Of a stretch of 64,000 nucleotides of DNA, positions 9,161 to 18,789 are shown one piece after another. The position numbers were made by a program, and so were the translations under genes. The notes under the pieces were generated by a model. It did not search any database and was not told the origin of the DNA. It saw only the letters and a list, made by a program, of their open reading frames with translations. Origin of the DNA: Bacteroidota bacterium. Its GTDB lineage: Bacteria > Bacteroidota > Bacteroidia > Flavobacteriales > Weeksellaceae. The stretch covers positions 1-64,000 of the forward strand of contig JAEXBA010000068.1 of the NCBI GenBank assembly GCA_023457935.1, in the 5' to 3' direction. Position 1 is the stretch's first letter; each line of letters begins with the position of its first letter.

Positions 9161-10702
9161 ATGAATCTTCAGAACATTACCCAGCAGTATCTTGATATTT
9201 TTCCAGGTGATTTTACAGGAAACCCCGTGCAGAGGCAGACTCCTAAAGTCCTGTTTTCAACCGTAAACACAGTTGGATTCGAAAACCCAGAACTTATTCT
9301 TTTTAATGACCCGCTTTCTCAGGAAATCGGACTGGGCAGATATGATCCGCAAAATCTGGATTTTCTTGTTGGGAACAGTCTTTCCCAAAACATCAAGACC
9401 TATTCTACCGCTTATGCCGGTCATCAGTTTGGAAACTGGGCTGGACAATTGGGCGACGGAAGGGCAATTTTTGCCGGTGAAGTGAAGAACAATCTTGGAA
9501 AAACTACAGAAATACAGTGGAAAGGTGCCGGGGCAACACCCTACTCCAGGTTTGCAGACGGCAGGGCAGTCCTGAGATCTTCTTTGCGGGAATATCTGAT
9601 GAGCGAAGCAATGTTTCATCTCGGCGTTCCTACAACGCGGGCGCTGAGTCTGGCTTATACCGGCGAGAAAGTCATCCGCGACATCATGTACAACGGAAAT
9701 GCAAAACCGGAACCCGGCGCTGTGGTAATCAGAACGGCAGAATCCTTTCTCAGGTTCGGTCACTTTGAACTTCTTTCTGCACAAAAGGAAACCGAAACTT
9801 TGAAAATCCTTTCCGATTTTTGTATCAAGGAATATTTTCCGGAGATAACGTCCGAAGGAAAACAGAAATACTGTGATTTTTTCGAAAATGTCTGTCTTAG
9901 AACTGCTGAAATGATTGTCGGCTGGTTCAGGGTTGGCTTCGTTCACGGAGTGATGAATACCGATAACATGTCGGTGCTTGGTTTGACGATCGATTACGGC
10001 CCATTCTCGATGCTGGATGAATTTGATCTGAACTTCACTTCCAACACAACCGATTTGCCGGGCCGGAGATATGCTTTCGGTAAGCAGGCACAGATTTCCC
10101 AGTGGAATCTATGGCAGTTTGCCAATGCTCTGTTTCCATTAATTCGGGACGAGAAATTTCTTGAAGAAACATTGAACCGTTATAATGATATTTTCTGGAA
10201 AAAGCATGACGAAATGATGGCTGCAAAATTTGGTTTTGGAGCTTTGATTCCGGAAGACGAAGAATTTTTCATAACCGCACAAACGCTGATGCAGGATCTT
10301 CAGCTGGATTACACCTTGTTTTTTACCTGGCTGGAAGAACATTCTGAAAACCCAGATTACGAGAAGGCATTTCAAAAGATTTCTTATATGAATCCAACTG
10401 CCGAAAACATCGCTAAACTGAAAGATTTTCACAGGATTTATCTCGAACGCCTTCAAAAAAACTCTGTTTCAGAAGAAGAATCGCTGGAACTTATGAGAAA
10501 AAGCAATCCTAAGTTTACCTTACGCAACTATCTTCTGTTTGAATGTATTGAAGAACTGGGCAATGGCAAGAAAGAATTGCTGAATAAATTACTGGCCGCC
10601 CTGGAGAATCCTTACAAAGAGCTTTATCCTGAATTTTCAGAGAAAAGGCCTGCGCGATACGATGGTGTTACCGGTTGCAGCATGCTTTCATGCAGTTCAT
10701 GA
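9161..10702 (+). CDS. selO: SelO/YdiU protein adenylyltransferase
   Basis: A pseudokinase-fold enzyme that transfers AMP to protein Ser/Thr/Tyr (known for E. coli SelO). The 513 residues include the family blocks QLGDGRAIFAGE, IQWKGAGATPYSR, DGRAVLRSSLREYL and VIRTAESFLRFGHFE, and the metal-binding region FVHGVMNTDNM with DYGPF. The C-terminus ends in SCSS: the third-from-last Cys corresponds to the redox Cys/Sec position of the family. Monocistronic between a terminator and a separate downstream promoter. Confidence 0.93.
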   Translation: MNLQNITQQYLDIFPGDFTGNPVQRQTPKVLFSTVNTVGFENPELILFNDPLSQEIGLGRYDPQNLDFLVGNSLSQNIKTYSTAYAGHQFGNWAGQLGDGRAIFAGEVKNNLGKTTEIQWKGAGATPYSRFADGRAVLRSSLREYLMSEAMFHLGVPTTRALSLAYTGEKVIRDIMYNGNAKPEPGAVVIRTAESFLRFGHFELLSAQKETETLKILSDFCIKEYFPEITSEGKQKYCDFFENVCLRTAEMIVGWFRVGFVHGVMNTDNMSVLGLTIDYGPFSMLDEFDLNFTSNTTDLPGRRYAFGKQAQISQWNLWQFANALFPLIRDEKFLEETLNRYNDIFWKKHDEMMAAKFGFGALIPEDEEFFITAQTLMQDLQLDYTLFFTWLEEHSENPDYEKAFQKISYMNPTAENIAKLKDFHRIYLERLQKNSVSEEESLELMRKSNPKFTLRNYLLFECIEELGNGKKELLNKLLAALENPYKELYPEFSEKRPARYDGVTGCSMLSCSS

Positions 10703-10732
10703 TTTTAAGAACAACCAATACCGTACTTTTCT

Positions 10733-10740
10733 TATTTTTG
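10733..10740 (+). promoter_or_regulatory. Candidate -7 box for the membrane protein gene
   Basis: TATTTTTG, 17 bp upstream of the TTG start at 10758; consistent with a short leader. Confidence 0.45.
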
Positions 10741-10757
10741 CCGGAAATTTTTAGAAA

Positions 10758-12032
10758 TTGAATCTGAAGCAGAAGTTCAACAGCTTTTTTAAACTCGTTT
10801 TCCCTTCAACATGGACTGAGTTTTTCCTGTTCGCCTTTTTTATGGTGTGTTACGGAAGTCTTGCTGCTTACATTTCTTTGAACTACCGCATAGTATTCGA
10901 TAACAGAATTCCATGGGACGCCTATTTCAGTTTCGACAACAGAGCAATTGTAATGACTGGCGGCGGATTCGAGCGGCATCCGCTTTCCAATTATTTTTTC
11001 GACTGGATGAGAAAAGCAGCGCTGCAGTTCGCGGACGGTAAAATGAATGCTGATTTCCGGCTGTTTCTTTCTCTCTGCAGTGCCGCAACCATAAGTTTGG
11101 CCAATATTCAGATTTTTAAATACCTGAAAAACATTGTGAGACTTCCTCTGATGTTGAGTCTGTTGCTGATTTTCTTCTTTTCAGTGTTTTCGACTCCGCT
11201 GCTGCTTTCATTTACGCCGGAAACCTATACTTACACGCTGTTCTTGCTGGTGCTTTTTAATTATTATGCCGCTCTTAAACTTCGTAAAGAAGAAAAAATA
11301 CCGGCAACAGCACTTACCTTGGCGGGAATTGCGGTTGGCGGACTTACGATTACCAATATTGTCAAGATTTATATTCCGGTACTGTTTGAAAAAGGTCTTT
11401 TCCGCAGTTGGCAAAAATTTGGAAATGCAGCTTTAAGAGTTATCATTTCCGCATCGGTATTTGTACTTCTTTACCTTAACCGTCTGAATTTCAACTGGCA
11501 GAAAATATTCAGCAAGACCGGAGAACAGTATGAAAAGTTTTCACAGCCGAAAGTAACACCGCTTTGGGATATGATTGTTTCGTGGTTCTGGGGCGGCAAT
11601 ATGCTGTTCCCGTCCTTTGTAATCCGCGATTATCACAATAAAAAAGGGTTTGAGTACAAAGCGCTTTTCATGGATGTGTATAGTTCTTATTTTGCGTATG
11701 CTTTTGCCGCTGCGGTATTTCTTCTGGTACTGTGGGCAGTCATTAAGAACTTTAAGAATAAGTTTGTGAGCGTTCTTGCGATTTCCCTTCTTTTTGACGT
11801 GATTATTCACTGCATTCTTAAATTCGGCCTTCATACATCCTATATCTACGGAGGGCATTTCATTTTCGTTGTTCCAATGCTTCTTGGATGGCTGTTTTAC
11901 GCTTACAGAAAGTCTGCAGTAATCACCACCTTGCTTTCTGCTGTGCTGATAATGCTTTTTGTCTTCCTAGCCATGAACAATTACTGGAGAATGCAAGAGT
12001 TCTTCATCTTTCTGGAACGGTATTATCTATAA
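10758..12032 (+). CDS. Multispanning membrane protein of unknown function
   Basis: A 424-residue integral membrane protein with about ten hydrophobic segments (the first at 17-40, the last at 388-412). The layout resembles GT-C glycosyltransferase-type or DUF6080-like proteins, but I see no diagnostic catalytic motif beyond acidic residues in the first periplasmic loop. I take the TTG start because it restores a basic N-terminus and lies 17 bp after a -7 box. An ATG near 10840 would remove half of the first helix. Function unknown. Confidence 0.65.
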   Translation: MNLKQKFNSFFKLVFPSTWTEFFLFAFFMVCYGSLAAYISLNYRIVFDNRIPWDAYFSFDNRAIVMTGGGFERHPLSNYFFDWMRKAALQFADGKMNADFRLFLSLCSAATISLANIQIFKYLKNIVRLPLMLSLLLIFFFSVFSTPLLLSFTPETYTYTLFLLVLFNYYAALKLRKEEKIPATALTLAGIAVGGLTITNIVKIYIPVLFEKGLFRSWQKFGNAALRVIISASVFVLLYLNRLNFNWQKIFSKTGEQYEKFSQPKVTPLWDMIVSWFWGGNMLFPSFVIRDYHNKKGFEYKALFMDVYSSYFAYAFAAAVFLLVLWAVIKNFKNKFVSVLAISLLFDVIIHCILKFGLHTSYIYGGHFIFVVPMLLGWLFYAYRKSAVITTLLSAVLIMLFVFLAMNNYWRMQEFFIFLERYYL

Positions 12033-12060
12033 AAAAAGACAGCATCAACTGCTGTCTTAA
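12032..12060. terminator. Bidirectional terminator
   Basis: A 9-bp perfect stem (AAGACAGCA with TGCTGTCTT) lies between convergent genes. An A run on its left gives U residues for the minus strand, and T-rich sequence lies on its right. Confidence 0.75.
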
Positions 12061-12080
12061 TCTTTTTATACGGATTGCTT

Positions 12081-12620
12081 TTACTTTGCTTCTACACAGA
12101 AAACCCTGTACTGAACCGGAATTGCTGATTTAAAATACTGTCTGATTTTCGCAAGGTCTCCTGCTGCGCTCTGCTTACTGAAGTAACTTCCTGCCAAAAC
12201 TTTGTAGTTTGGCCTAAGAGAGGCATCAGTCTCAACTTTCAGGTTAGGGAATCTTCTTCGGAAATAAGCTTTCACTTCATTCGCCTCTTCATTGCTTTTC
12301 ACTACCACAAGCTGAATCTTATAACCGGCAATTCTCGGATTCTTTCTGCAGATTTCTGCTGTTGTAAGTTCACGGCTCGGAACAAGAACCTTTCTAGTCC
12401 CTGCGTTTTCTGAACTTCTTGAACCGGAATTTCCGGAACGTGTGGCAGTAATATGTGTACAGTTGCTTTCAAGATCTTCCAACGCATTATCCACGCGGCT
12501 GTCCATCGCGATTGAAACTGGTGTTCCCGACAAAGTATCGTTCTTTACAACCACCTGCGCATCAACACGATACATGAAAACAGCTGCGAAAACTGATAAA
12601 ACTGAAATGAATTTTTTCAT
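12081..12620 (-). CDS. SPOR domain-containing secreted protein
   Basis: A 179-residue protein with an N-terminal signal peptide (about 1-21, ending VDA), a Ser/Arg/Gly linker (60-85), and a C-terminal SPOR domain (about 105-179). The domain has the repeated beta-strand pattern with YKIQLVVVKSNEEAN and YKVLAGSYFSKQSAA. SPOR domains bind denuded glycan strands of septal peptidoglycan, so a role in cell envelope or division is likely. Transcribed from its own promoter, divergent from actA. Confidence 0.85.
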   Translation of the reverse strand: MKKFISVLSVFAAVFMYRVDAQVVVKNDTLSGTPVSIAMDSRVDNALEDLESNCTHITATRSGNSGSRSSENAGTRKVLVPSRELTTAEICRKNPRIAGYKIQLVVVKSNEEANEVKAYFRRRFPNLKVETDASLRPNYKVLAGSYFSKQSAAGDLAKIRQYFKSAIPVQYRVFCVEAK

Positions 12621-12637
12621 TTAGGACTTATTTTGTG

Positions 12638-12668
12638 CAAATTTATAATAAATAAAAATCATTCCAAA
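12638..12668 (-). promoter_or_regulatory. Promoter of the SPOR gene
   Basis: Minus-strand TTTG (12665-12668), a 19-bp spacer counted after TTG, and TAAATTTG (12638-12645), 17 bp upstream of the start codon. A full consensus Bacteroidota promoter. Confidence 0.7.
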
Positions 12669-12726
12669 CTCAGTTATTTAGAACAATTATAAATTAACCC
12701 AAAAACACAAAGGTCTCGCGGACGGC

Positions 12727-12759
12727 TTTGTTAAAATGGTGTTAAAAGTCTTATTTTTG
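12727..12759 (+). promoter_or_regulatory. Promoter of the act operon
   Basis: TTTG (12727-12730), a 21-bp spacer and TATTTTTG (12752-12759), 57 bp upstream of actA. Confidence 0.65.
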
Positions 12760-12816
12760 CGCAACTGAATGAATTCTCATTTCCCCAATTTTTGTTACTA
12801 ACACAAGCTTATATAA

Positions 12817-14175
12817 ATGATTAGTTGGAAAAAGCATTACAAAAAAGGGTTGATAGCCATAGGTTTATTGCTTTCAACCGGTGCTTCTGTTTATGCACAG
12901 GGCGACGCCAAAAACGGTGAAAAGCTCTTCAAGGCAAACTGTACAGCATGTCACGCTTTAGACAAGCAACTTATTGGCCCGGCACTAGGTGGCGTGGTAG
13001 ACAGGTTGAAGCAAGAACAGAACCTTGACACCGATTGGCTTCACAAATGGATCAAGGACAATGCAGCTTTAAGGGCTTCCGGTGATAAATACGCCGTTGA
13101 AGTTTATGAAAAGTTCAACAAAACAGAGATGACGGCGTTTCCTAGCCTTACGGATCAGGATATCAATGACATCCTTGAATATACCACCAATCCTCCTGCT
13201 CCGGAACCGCCAGCAGATCCAGCATCCGGCACTGACGCTTTAGCTGCAATGGAAGCTGCAAAACAGCAGTCCACCAACTCAAAAATCATTCTGATTTCCC
13301 TTCTTGCGATTGGCGGTCTTTTGCTTTGGCTTCTTTTAAGACTGAGACAGCTTGTAAAACTTCAGCAGACTGATGAACTGGCCGGCCTTAATGACACCAG
13401 AATCAAAACTTTCGGGGAATTCTACGAAAAATACGGTATGGTGCTTAAAATTGCGCTTGCAGCCCTTGGTATTTTCGCATTCTATGGTGTTTGGAACTGG
13501 CTGATGTGGATTGGGGTTTACAAAGGATATAAACCGGAACAGCCAATTCATTTCTCACACAAAATTCACGCAGGGGACAATAAGATTGACTGTCAGCTTT
13601 GCCACTCTTCAGCGAAATACGGAAAAGTTTCCGAAATCCCTTCAATGAACGTTTGTATGAACTGCCATAGAAGTATTTCTGAATACAACGGCAAATATTT
13701 TGAGCCAGGAAAAGACAAGGCATTCTATGACGGAGAAATTCAGAAAATCTATGCTGCAACCGGTTGGGATCCTGCAACACAGCAGTATACCGGAAAAACG
13801 CAGCCGGTTGAATGGACAAGAATCCACAACATGCCGGACTTCGTATACTTTAATCACTCTCAGCACGTGGTTGCCGGTGAACAGGCGATTATCAGCTCGC
13901 ATAACAAGAAAAATCCTGACAACAAAATTGATGTAGTTTGTAAAGCTTGTCACGGAAAAGTAGACACAATGAATGTAGTACAGATGGCCAACGATTTCAC
14001 TATGGGATGGTGTATTGAATGTCACAGAACTACAGAAGTAGATATGAACAATGGTTACAACCAGGCATATTTCAAAAACCTTCACGACAAACTGAAAAAA
14101 CAGTATCCTTCATCTGAAGGCAAGATTACGGTTGATGCAATCGGCGGTCTTGAGTGTGGTAAGTGTCACTATTAA
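12817..14175 (+). CDS. actA: Alternative complex III cytochrome subunit ActA (monoheme-pentaheme fusion)
   Basis: This is the c-type cytochrome subunit of the quinol:cytochrome c oxidoreductase that replaces the bc1 complex. It has a signal peptide/anchor ending VYAQ (about 28), a monoheme domain with CTACH (42-46), a Pro-rich linker, a transmembrane helix (about 153-172) and a second one near 208-230. A multiheme domain follows with CQLCH, CMNCH, CKACH, CIECH and CGKCH. Six heme-binding motifs in total: the usual five plus an N-terminal monoheme domain fused to the front. First gene of actABCDEF, 24 bp before actB. Confidence 0.93.
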   Translation: MISWKKHYKKGLIAIGLLLSTGASVYAQGDAKNGEKLFKANCTACHALDKQLIGPALGGVVDRLKQEQNLDTDWLHKWIKDNAALRASGDKYAVEVYEKFNKTEMTAFPSLTDQDINDILEYTTNPPAPEPPADPASGTDALAAMEAAKQQSTNSKIILISLLAIGGLLLWLLLRLRQLVKLQQTDELAGLNDTRIKTFGEFYEKYGMVLKIALAALGIFAFYGVWNWLMWIGVYKGYKPEQPIHFSHKIHAGDNKIDCQLCHSSAKYGKVSEIPSMNVCMNCHRSISEYNGKYFEPGKDKAFYDGEIQKIYAATGWDPATQQYTGKTQPVEWTRIHNMPDFVYFNHSQHVVAGEQAIISSHNKKNPDNKIDVVCKACHGKVDTMNVVQMANDFTMGWCIECHRTTEVDMNNGYNQAYFKNLHDKLKKQYPSSEGKITVDAIGGLECGKCHY

Positions 14176-14199
14176 TTCAACTAAAAACAAGAAGTATAA

Positions 14200-17100
14200 A
14201 TGGCTTCAAACAAAATACAATTCAGAAGTATCCATGAACTCAAAGATCCGGCTTTGAATACAAAGCTGGCGCAGAAAGAGTTTCAGAACGAAATTCCGGT
14301 TGACGAGATTGCCAATGAAACGGACAGCAGCGGCACATCGAGAAGAGATTTCCTGAAAATGTTGGGATTTTCTACAGCGGCTGTAACACTGGCTGCCTGT
14401 GAAGCACCGGTAGTAAAAACCATTCCTTACGTAGTAAAACCGCACAGCATTATTCCGGGTATCCCGAATTACTATGCTTCCACTTATTTTGACGGTTTTG
14501 ATTTTGCCAGCGTTTTGGTAAAAACACGAGAAGGAAGACCCATCAAGATTGAACCGAATCCTGCTGCCAACGAATTGGGTAAAACCAATGCAAGAGCTCA
14601 GGCAAGTGTTCTTTCGCTTTATGACAACGATAAAGTAAAACAGCCAAAGCTTGACGGAAAAGACGAAACTTTTGACAAAGTGGACGATTATGTGCTGAAA
14701 GCACTTTCTGATGCCAATGCAGCAGGAAAAAGAATCGTACTTCTTTCTCACTCTTTCGCTTCTCCTACTTTCAAAAAAGTTTTTGCTGATTTTAAAGCTA
14801 AATATCCAACTGCCGAACTGGTAACTTACGACGCGATGCCTTATGCTGCTGCTCTTGATGCGGCACAGGAAGTATTCGGACAGAGAGCTTTGCCAGTTTA
14901 TGACCTCAGCAGCACCCAGCTGGTAGTTTCTTTCCAGGCAGACTTCCTTGGAGATTACAACGGCGGCGGACTGGAAACTTCTTACGCAGTTGCAAAAACT
15001 CCGGGAGCCAACATGTTGAGACACATTCAGGTGGAATCCAATATGTCTTTGTCCGGAGCAAACGCCGATACAAGAATACCTTTGAAACCAAGTGCAGTAA
15101 ACAAAACTTTGGTTGAAGTTTACAACGCCATCAACGGAGGTTCAACATCTGACAAAGTTGCTGCAGAAATTGCAAAAGAACTTCAGGCCAAAGGATCAAA
15201 TGCGGTTGTTTTTGCCGACGGGTCCAAAGGCGCACAGGTTTTGGCTCATTTAATCAACCAAAAACTTGGGTCATCTGCTTTCACAGGAAAATCAAACCTG
15301 CTGAAAGAGTTCGACGGAGCAAGATACAACGAATTCCTTAGCTGGATGAATGCAGGCCAGGTAGGCGCTCTGATTACCAATAATGTTAACCCAATCTATT
15401 CTTCAAACAAAGGTGAGGCCTTCAAGGCAGCGCTTTCAAAGGTAAACAGTGTTATTGCTGTTACGGACAAGAAGAATGAAATGTATAAAGCTGCCAAGGC
15501 AGTAATTCCTGTTGCAAACTGGCTGGAAAGCTGGGGTGATATGACGCCGCAGTCCGGAGTTTACGCTTTGATGCAGCCAACAATCCAGAAAATCTACAAA
15601 TCAAGACAGATTGAAGAATCTCTTCTGGTTTGGTCAAACGGAAAAAACCATCCGAACAATAACTATTACGAGTATCTGAAAGCCAATGCTGCCTCAATGC
15701 TGGGCGGAACAAGCTTCAACAAGGCCCTCTACAATGGTATTAACGGTGTTTCTGCAGCTCCACAACCTGCTGCTGCGGCCACATCGACAGAAAATACTGC
15801 AGAACAGACTGCAGAAACTGCAGTTGTAGCTGCGCCTGTACAGAGATCAGGAAACATGGGTTATGCCGGAGGAAACGGCGCTCAGGCGGTTGCAGAATTG
15901 AGCAACTTCAAAGCTTCTGATCTTGAACTTGTACTTTATACCAAGACCTCAATGGGAGACGGAACCCAGGCCAACAACCCTTGGCTTCAGGAACTTCCGG
16001 ATCCTATCACCAGACTTTCCTGGGATAATTACCTTACTATTTCACCAAAAGATGCTGAAAAACTGGAGATTGACAACGATCTTAATGCCAGAATGCAGCT
16101 TGACGGTTCTACAGTAAACATTACTGTAAACGGGGTAACACTTAAAGACGTACCTGTATTTATCCAGCCAGGACAGGCTCAGGGTTCACTTGGACTTGCC
16201 CTTGGATACGGTAAGAAAAACTCGGGAAAAGTTGCTGAAACAGGCGTTAACGCATATCCGCTTTTCGACGGTTCCAACCTTGTACTTTCAAATGTAAAAA
16301 TTGAAAAAACAGGTAATGAGCATGAATTTGCCGGAATGCAGTTCCAGAATACACTGATGGGCCGTTATGAAATCGCGAGAGAGGTTTCTCTTGACAAATT
16401 CATCAACGTACCTTTTGACGACAGATCGCAGGATGCCAACGGAAACCCGAAAGGATGGAATATTCCTCTGGAATACCACACCATCAACGGGGCGCTTCCG
16501 TCCGGAAAAATTGACCTTTGGGATTCATTTGACGATACCGACGGACCACACTTCAACCTTTCTGTAGACCTTAACTCCTGTACAGGATGCGGCGCATGTA
16601 TTATTGCATGTCAGGCAGAAAACAACGTTCCTGTTGTTGGTAAAGAAGAAGTAAGAATGTCCAGAGATATGTATTGGTTGAGAATTGACCGCTACTACTC
16701 TGCTGTTCAGAAACTTCATCCTGCTGAAGCCGTTGCTAAAGGCATGGATGTTCCGGATATGTACGGAAACTACATCACAGGTAAAGAAGGTGCACTTTCT
16801 GAAGTGGCAGAAAATCCTGATGTGATTTTCCATCCGGTTATGTGTCAGCACTGTAACCACGCTCCTTGTGAAACAGTTTGTCCGGTAGCGGCAACTTCAC
16901 ACGGTAAGCAGGGACAGAACCAGATGGCCTATAACAGATGTATCGGTACAAGATACTGTGCAAACAACTGCCCGTACAAAGTAAGAAGATTCAACTGGTT
17001 TAACTACAATCTTAACGATAAGTTCGATTTCAACATGAACAATGATCTGGGCCGTATGGTACTGAATCCTGATGTTGTAACCAGAACAAGAGGGGTTATG

Positions 17101-17376
17101 GAGAAATGTTCAATGTGTATCCAAAGAACGCAGAACGTTATCCTTGATGCCAAAAAAGAAGGAAGAATGGTGGCAGACGGAGAATTCAACACCGCATGTT
17201 CACAGGCATGTTCAACCGGAGCGCTTCAGTTCGGTGATATGAATGACAAAGGTTCCCACGTAAGAAAACTGTTCACAAGCAACAGAAGATATCTTCTTCT
17301 TGAGGAAATCGGTACTAAGCCAAACGTGTTCTATCACACGAAAGTAAGAAACAGAGCAGAAGAAAAAGAAGTTTAA
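14200..17376 (+). CDS. actB: Alternative complex III iron-sulfur/molybdopterin-like subunit ActB
   Basis: A 1058-residue periplasmic subunit. A twin-arginine-like signal (SRRDFLKMLGF, near 47-57) is followed by a lipobox-like LAAC, as in the 'TAT-variant' family. The first part (about 80-740) is molybdopterin-oxidoreductase-like but inactive in this family. It is interrupted near 520-560 by an Ala/Thr/Pro-rich linker. The C-terminal part has ferredoxin motifs CTGCGACIIAC, CQHCNHAPC, CIGTRYCANNCPY and CSMCIQR for four Fe-S clusters that pass electrons from quinol to the hemes. Confidence 0.94.
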   Translation: MASNKIQFRSIHELKDPALNTKLAQKEFQNEIPVDEIANETDSSGTSRRDFLKMLGFSTAAVTLAACEAPVVKTIPYVVKPHSIIPGIPNYYASTYFDGFDFASVLVKTREGRPIKIEPNPAANELGKTNARAQASVLSLYDNDKVKQPKLDGKDETFDKVDDYVLKALSDANAAGKRIVLLSHSFASPTFKKVFADFKAKYPTAELVTYDAMPYAAALDAAQEVFGQRALPVYDLSSTQLVVSFQADFLGDYNGGGLETSYAVAKTPGANMLRHIQVESNMSLSGANADTRIPLKPSAVNKTLVEVYNAINGGSTSDKVAAEIAKELQAKGSNAVVFADGSKGAQVLAHLINQKLGSSAFTGKSNLLKEFDGARYNEFLSWMNAGQVGALITNNVNPIYSSNKGEAFKAALSKVNSVIAVTDKKNEMYKAAKAVIPVANWLESWGDMTPQSGVYALMQPTIQKIYKSRQIEESLLVWSNGKNHPNNNYYEYLKANAASMLGGTSFNKALYNGINGVSAAPQPAAAATSTENTAEQTAETAVVAAPVQRSGNMGYAGGNGAQAVAELSNFKASDLELVLYTKTSMGDGTQANNPWLQELPDPITRLSWDNYLTISPKDAEKLEIDNDLNARMQLDGSTVNITVNGVTLKDVPVFIQPGQAQGSLGLALGYGKKNSGKVAETGVNAYPLFDGSNLVLSNVKIEKTGNEHEFAGMQFQNTLMGRYEIAREVSLDKFINVPFDDRSQDANGNPKGWNIPLEYHTINGALPSGKIDLWDSFDDTDGPHFNLSVDLNSCTGCGACIIACQAENNVPVVGKEEVRMSRDMYWLRIDRYYSAVQKLHPAEAVAKGMDVPDMYGNYITGKEGALSEVAENPDVIFHPVMCQHCNHAPCETVCPVAATSHGKQGQNQMAYNRCIGTRYCANNCPYKVRRFNWFNYNLNDKFDFNMNNDLGRMVLNPDVVTRTRGVMEKCSMCIQRTQNVILDAKKEGRMVADGEFNTACSQACSTGALQFGDMNDKGSHVRKLFTSNRRYLLLEEIGTKPNVFYHTKVRNRAEEKEV

Positions 17377-17394
17377 ATAATAATAAGGTAAAAA

Positions 17395-18789
17395 ATGTCA
17401 CATTACGAAGCCCCGATTAGGGAACCTTTAATTATTGGTCACAAAACCTATCATGATATCACTGAGGATATCGCAAGACCGATTGAGGAAAGAGCAGGTA
17501 AATTATGGTGGATATCAATGTACGCTGCACTGGCTCTTTTCATCTACGGATTCGGCTGTATTGCTTATACTATCGGTACGGGTATTGGAGCATGGGGACT
17601 GAACAGAACCATCAACTGGGGTTGGGATATTACCAACTTTGTATGGTGGGTAGGTATTGGTCACGCCGGAACCCTGATTTCCGCAGTACTATTATTATTT
17701 AGACAAAGATGGAGAATGTCGGTAAACCGTTCTGCTGAAGCAATGACGATCTTCGCCGTTGTTCAGGCAGCAATTTTCCCGGTAATTCACATGGGTAGAG
17801 TTTGGGTTGGATACTGGGTGTTCCCACTGCCAAACCAGTATGGTTCTCTTTGGGGGAACTTCAACTCTCCGCTGCTTTGGGACGTATTTGCAATTTCCAC
17901 TTATTTCTCGGTATCTACAGTATTCTGGTTTATGGGTCTGATTCCGGACTTCGCCATGATCAGAGACCGTGCAAAAACACCTTGGACCAAAAAAATCTAT
18001 ACATTCCTTGCATTTGGCTGGGGCGGTAAAGCAAAACACTGGCAAAGATTTGAGGAACTTTCCTTAGTACTTGCAGGTTTGGCAACACCACTTGTATTCT
18101 CGGTACACACCACGGTATCCTTTGACTTCGCCACATCGGTAATCAAAGGATGGCACTCAACCATTTATCCGCCTTATTTCGTTGCCGGTGCGATCTTCTC
18201 AGGATTTGCGATGGTACAGACGCTTCTTCTTGTTGCAAGAAAAGTGTGTGATCTGGAAGACTATATCACCATGTATCACATCGAAATCATGAACATCGTA
18301 ATCGTTGTAACAGGAGGAATGGTAACGGTGGCTTATGCCTGCGAATATTTCATCGCTTGGTATTCCGGAAGCCGTTTTGAAGATTTCGCTTACCTTACAC
18401 ACGGTGCAGCAACCGGACCTTACTGGTGGGCATTTTATGCGCTGATTTTCTGTAACCTTGTGTTCCCGGCGCTGTTCTGGTTCAAGAAAGTAAGAACAAA
18501 TATCATTGCAACATTCATCCTGGCACTGATCATCAATATCGGTATGTGGTTCGAGCGTTTCGACATTATCGTAATCAACCTTTCAAGAGACTACCTGCCT
18601 GGATCATGGACAATGTTTAAACCAACCATTATCGACGTTGGAGTATATCTGGGAACAATCGGATTCTTCTCTGTATTATTCCTGCTGTATGCAAGAACAT
18701 TCCCTGTAATTGCACAGGCTGAATTGAAATCTATTCTGAAAATTTCAGGTGAAACTTATAAAGCTAAAGAAGGAGATGAGCACCACTAA
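17395..18789 (+). CDS. actC: Alternative complex III quinol-binding subunit ActC (NrfD/PsrC family)
   Basis: A 464-residue integral membrane protein with about ten transmembrane helices, homologous to polysulfide reductase subunit PsrC/NrfD. It holds the quinol oxidation site at the periplasmic face. The N-terminus (MSHYEAPIREPLIIGHKTYHDI) and the segment WWVGIGHAGTLISAVLLL are typical of ActC. It starts 18 bp after actB, and its end overlaps actD by 14 bp. Confidence 0.93.
   Translation: MSHYEAPIREPLIIGHKTYHDITEDIARPIEERAGKLWWISMYAALALFIYGFGCIAYTIGTGIGAWGLNRTINWGWDITNFVWWVGIGHAGTLISAVLLLFRQRWRMSVNRSAEAMTIFAVVQAAIFPVIHMGRVWVGYWVFPLPNQYGSLWGNFNSPLLWDVFAISTYFSVSTVFWFMGLIPDFAMIRDRAKTPWTKKIYTFLAFGWGGKAKHWQRFEELSLVLAGLATPLVFSVHTTVSFDFATSVIKGWHSTIYPPYFVAGAIFSGFAMVQTLLLVARKVCDLEDYITMYHIEIMNIVIVVTGGMVTVAYACEYFIAWYSGSRFEDFAYLTHGAATGPYWWAFYALIFCNLVFPALFWFKKVRTNIIATFILALIINIGMWFERFDIIVINLSRDYLPGSWTMFKPTIIDVGVYLGTIGFFSVLFLLYARTFPVIAQAELKSILKISGETYKAKEGDEHH

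Noticed and set aside
14206..15024. 272-codon minus-strand frame inside actB
   Set aside because: Antisense to a conserved gene; composition is typical of shadow translation.
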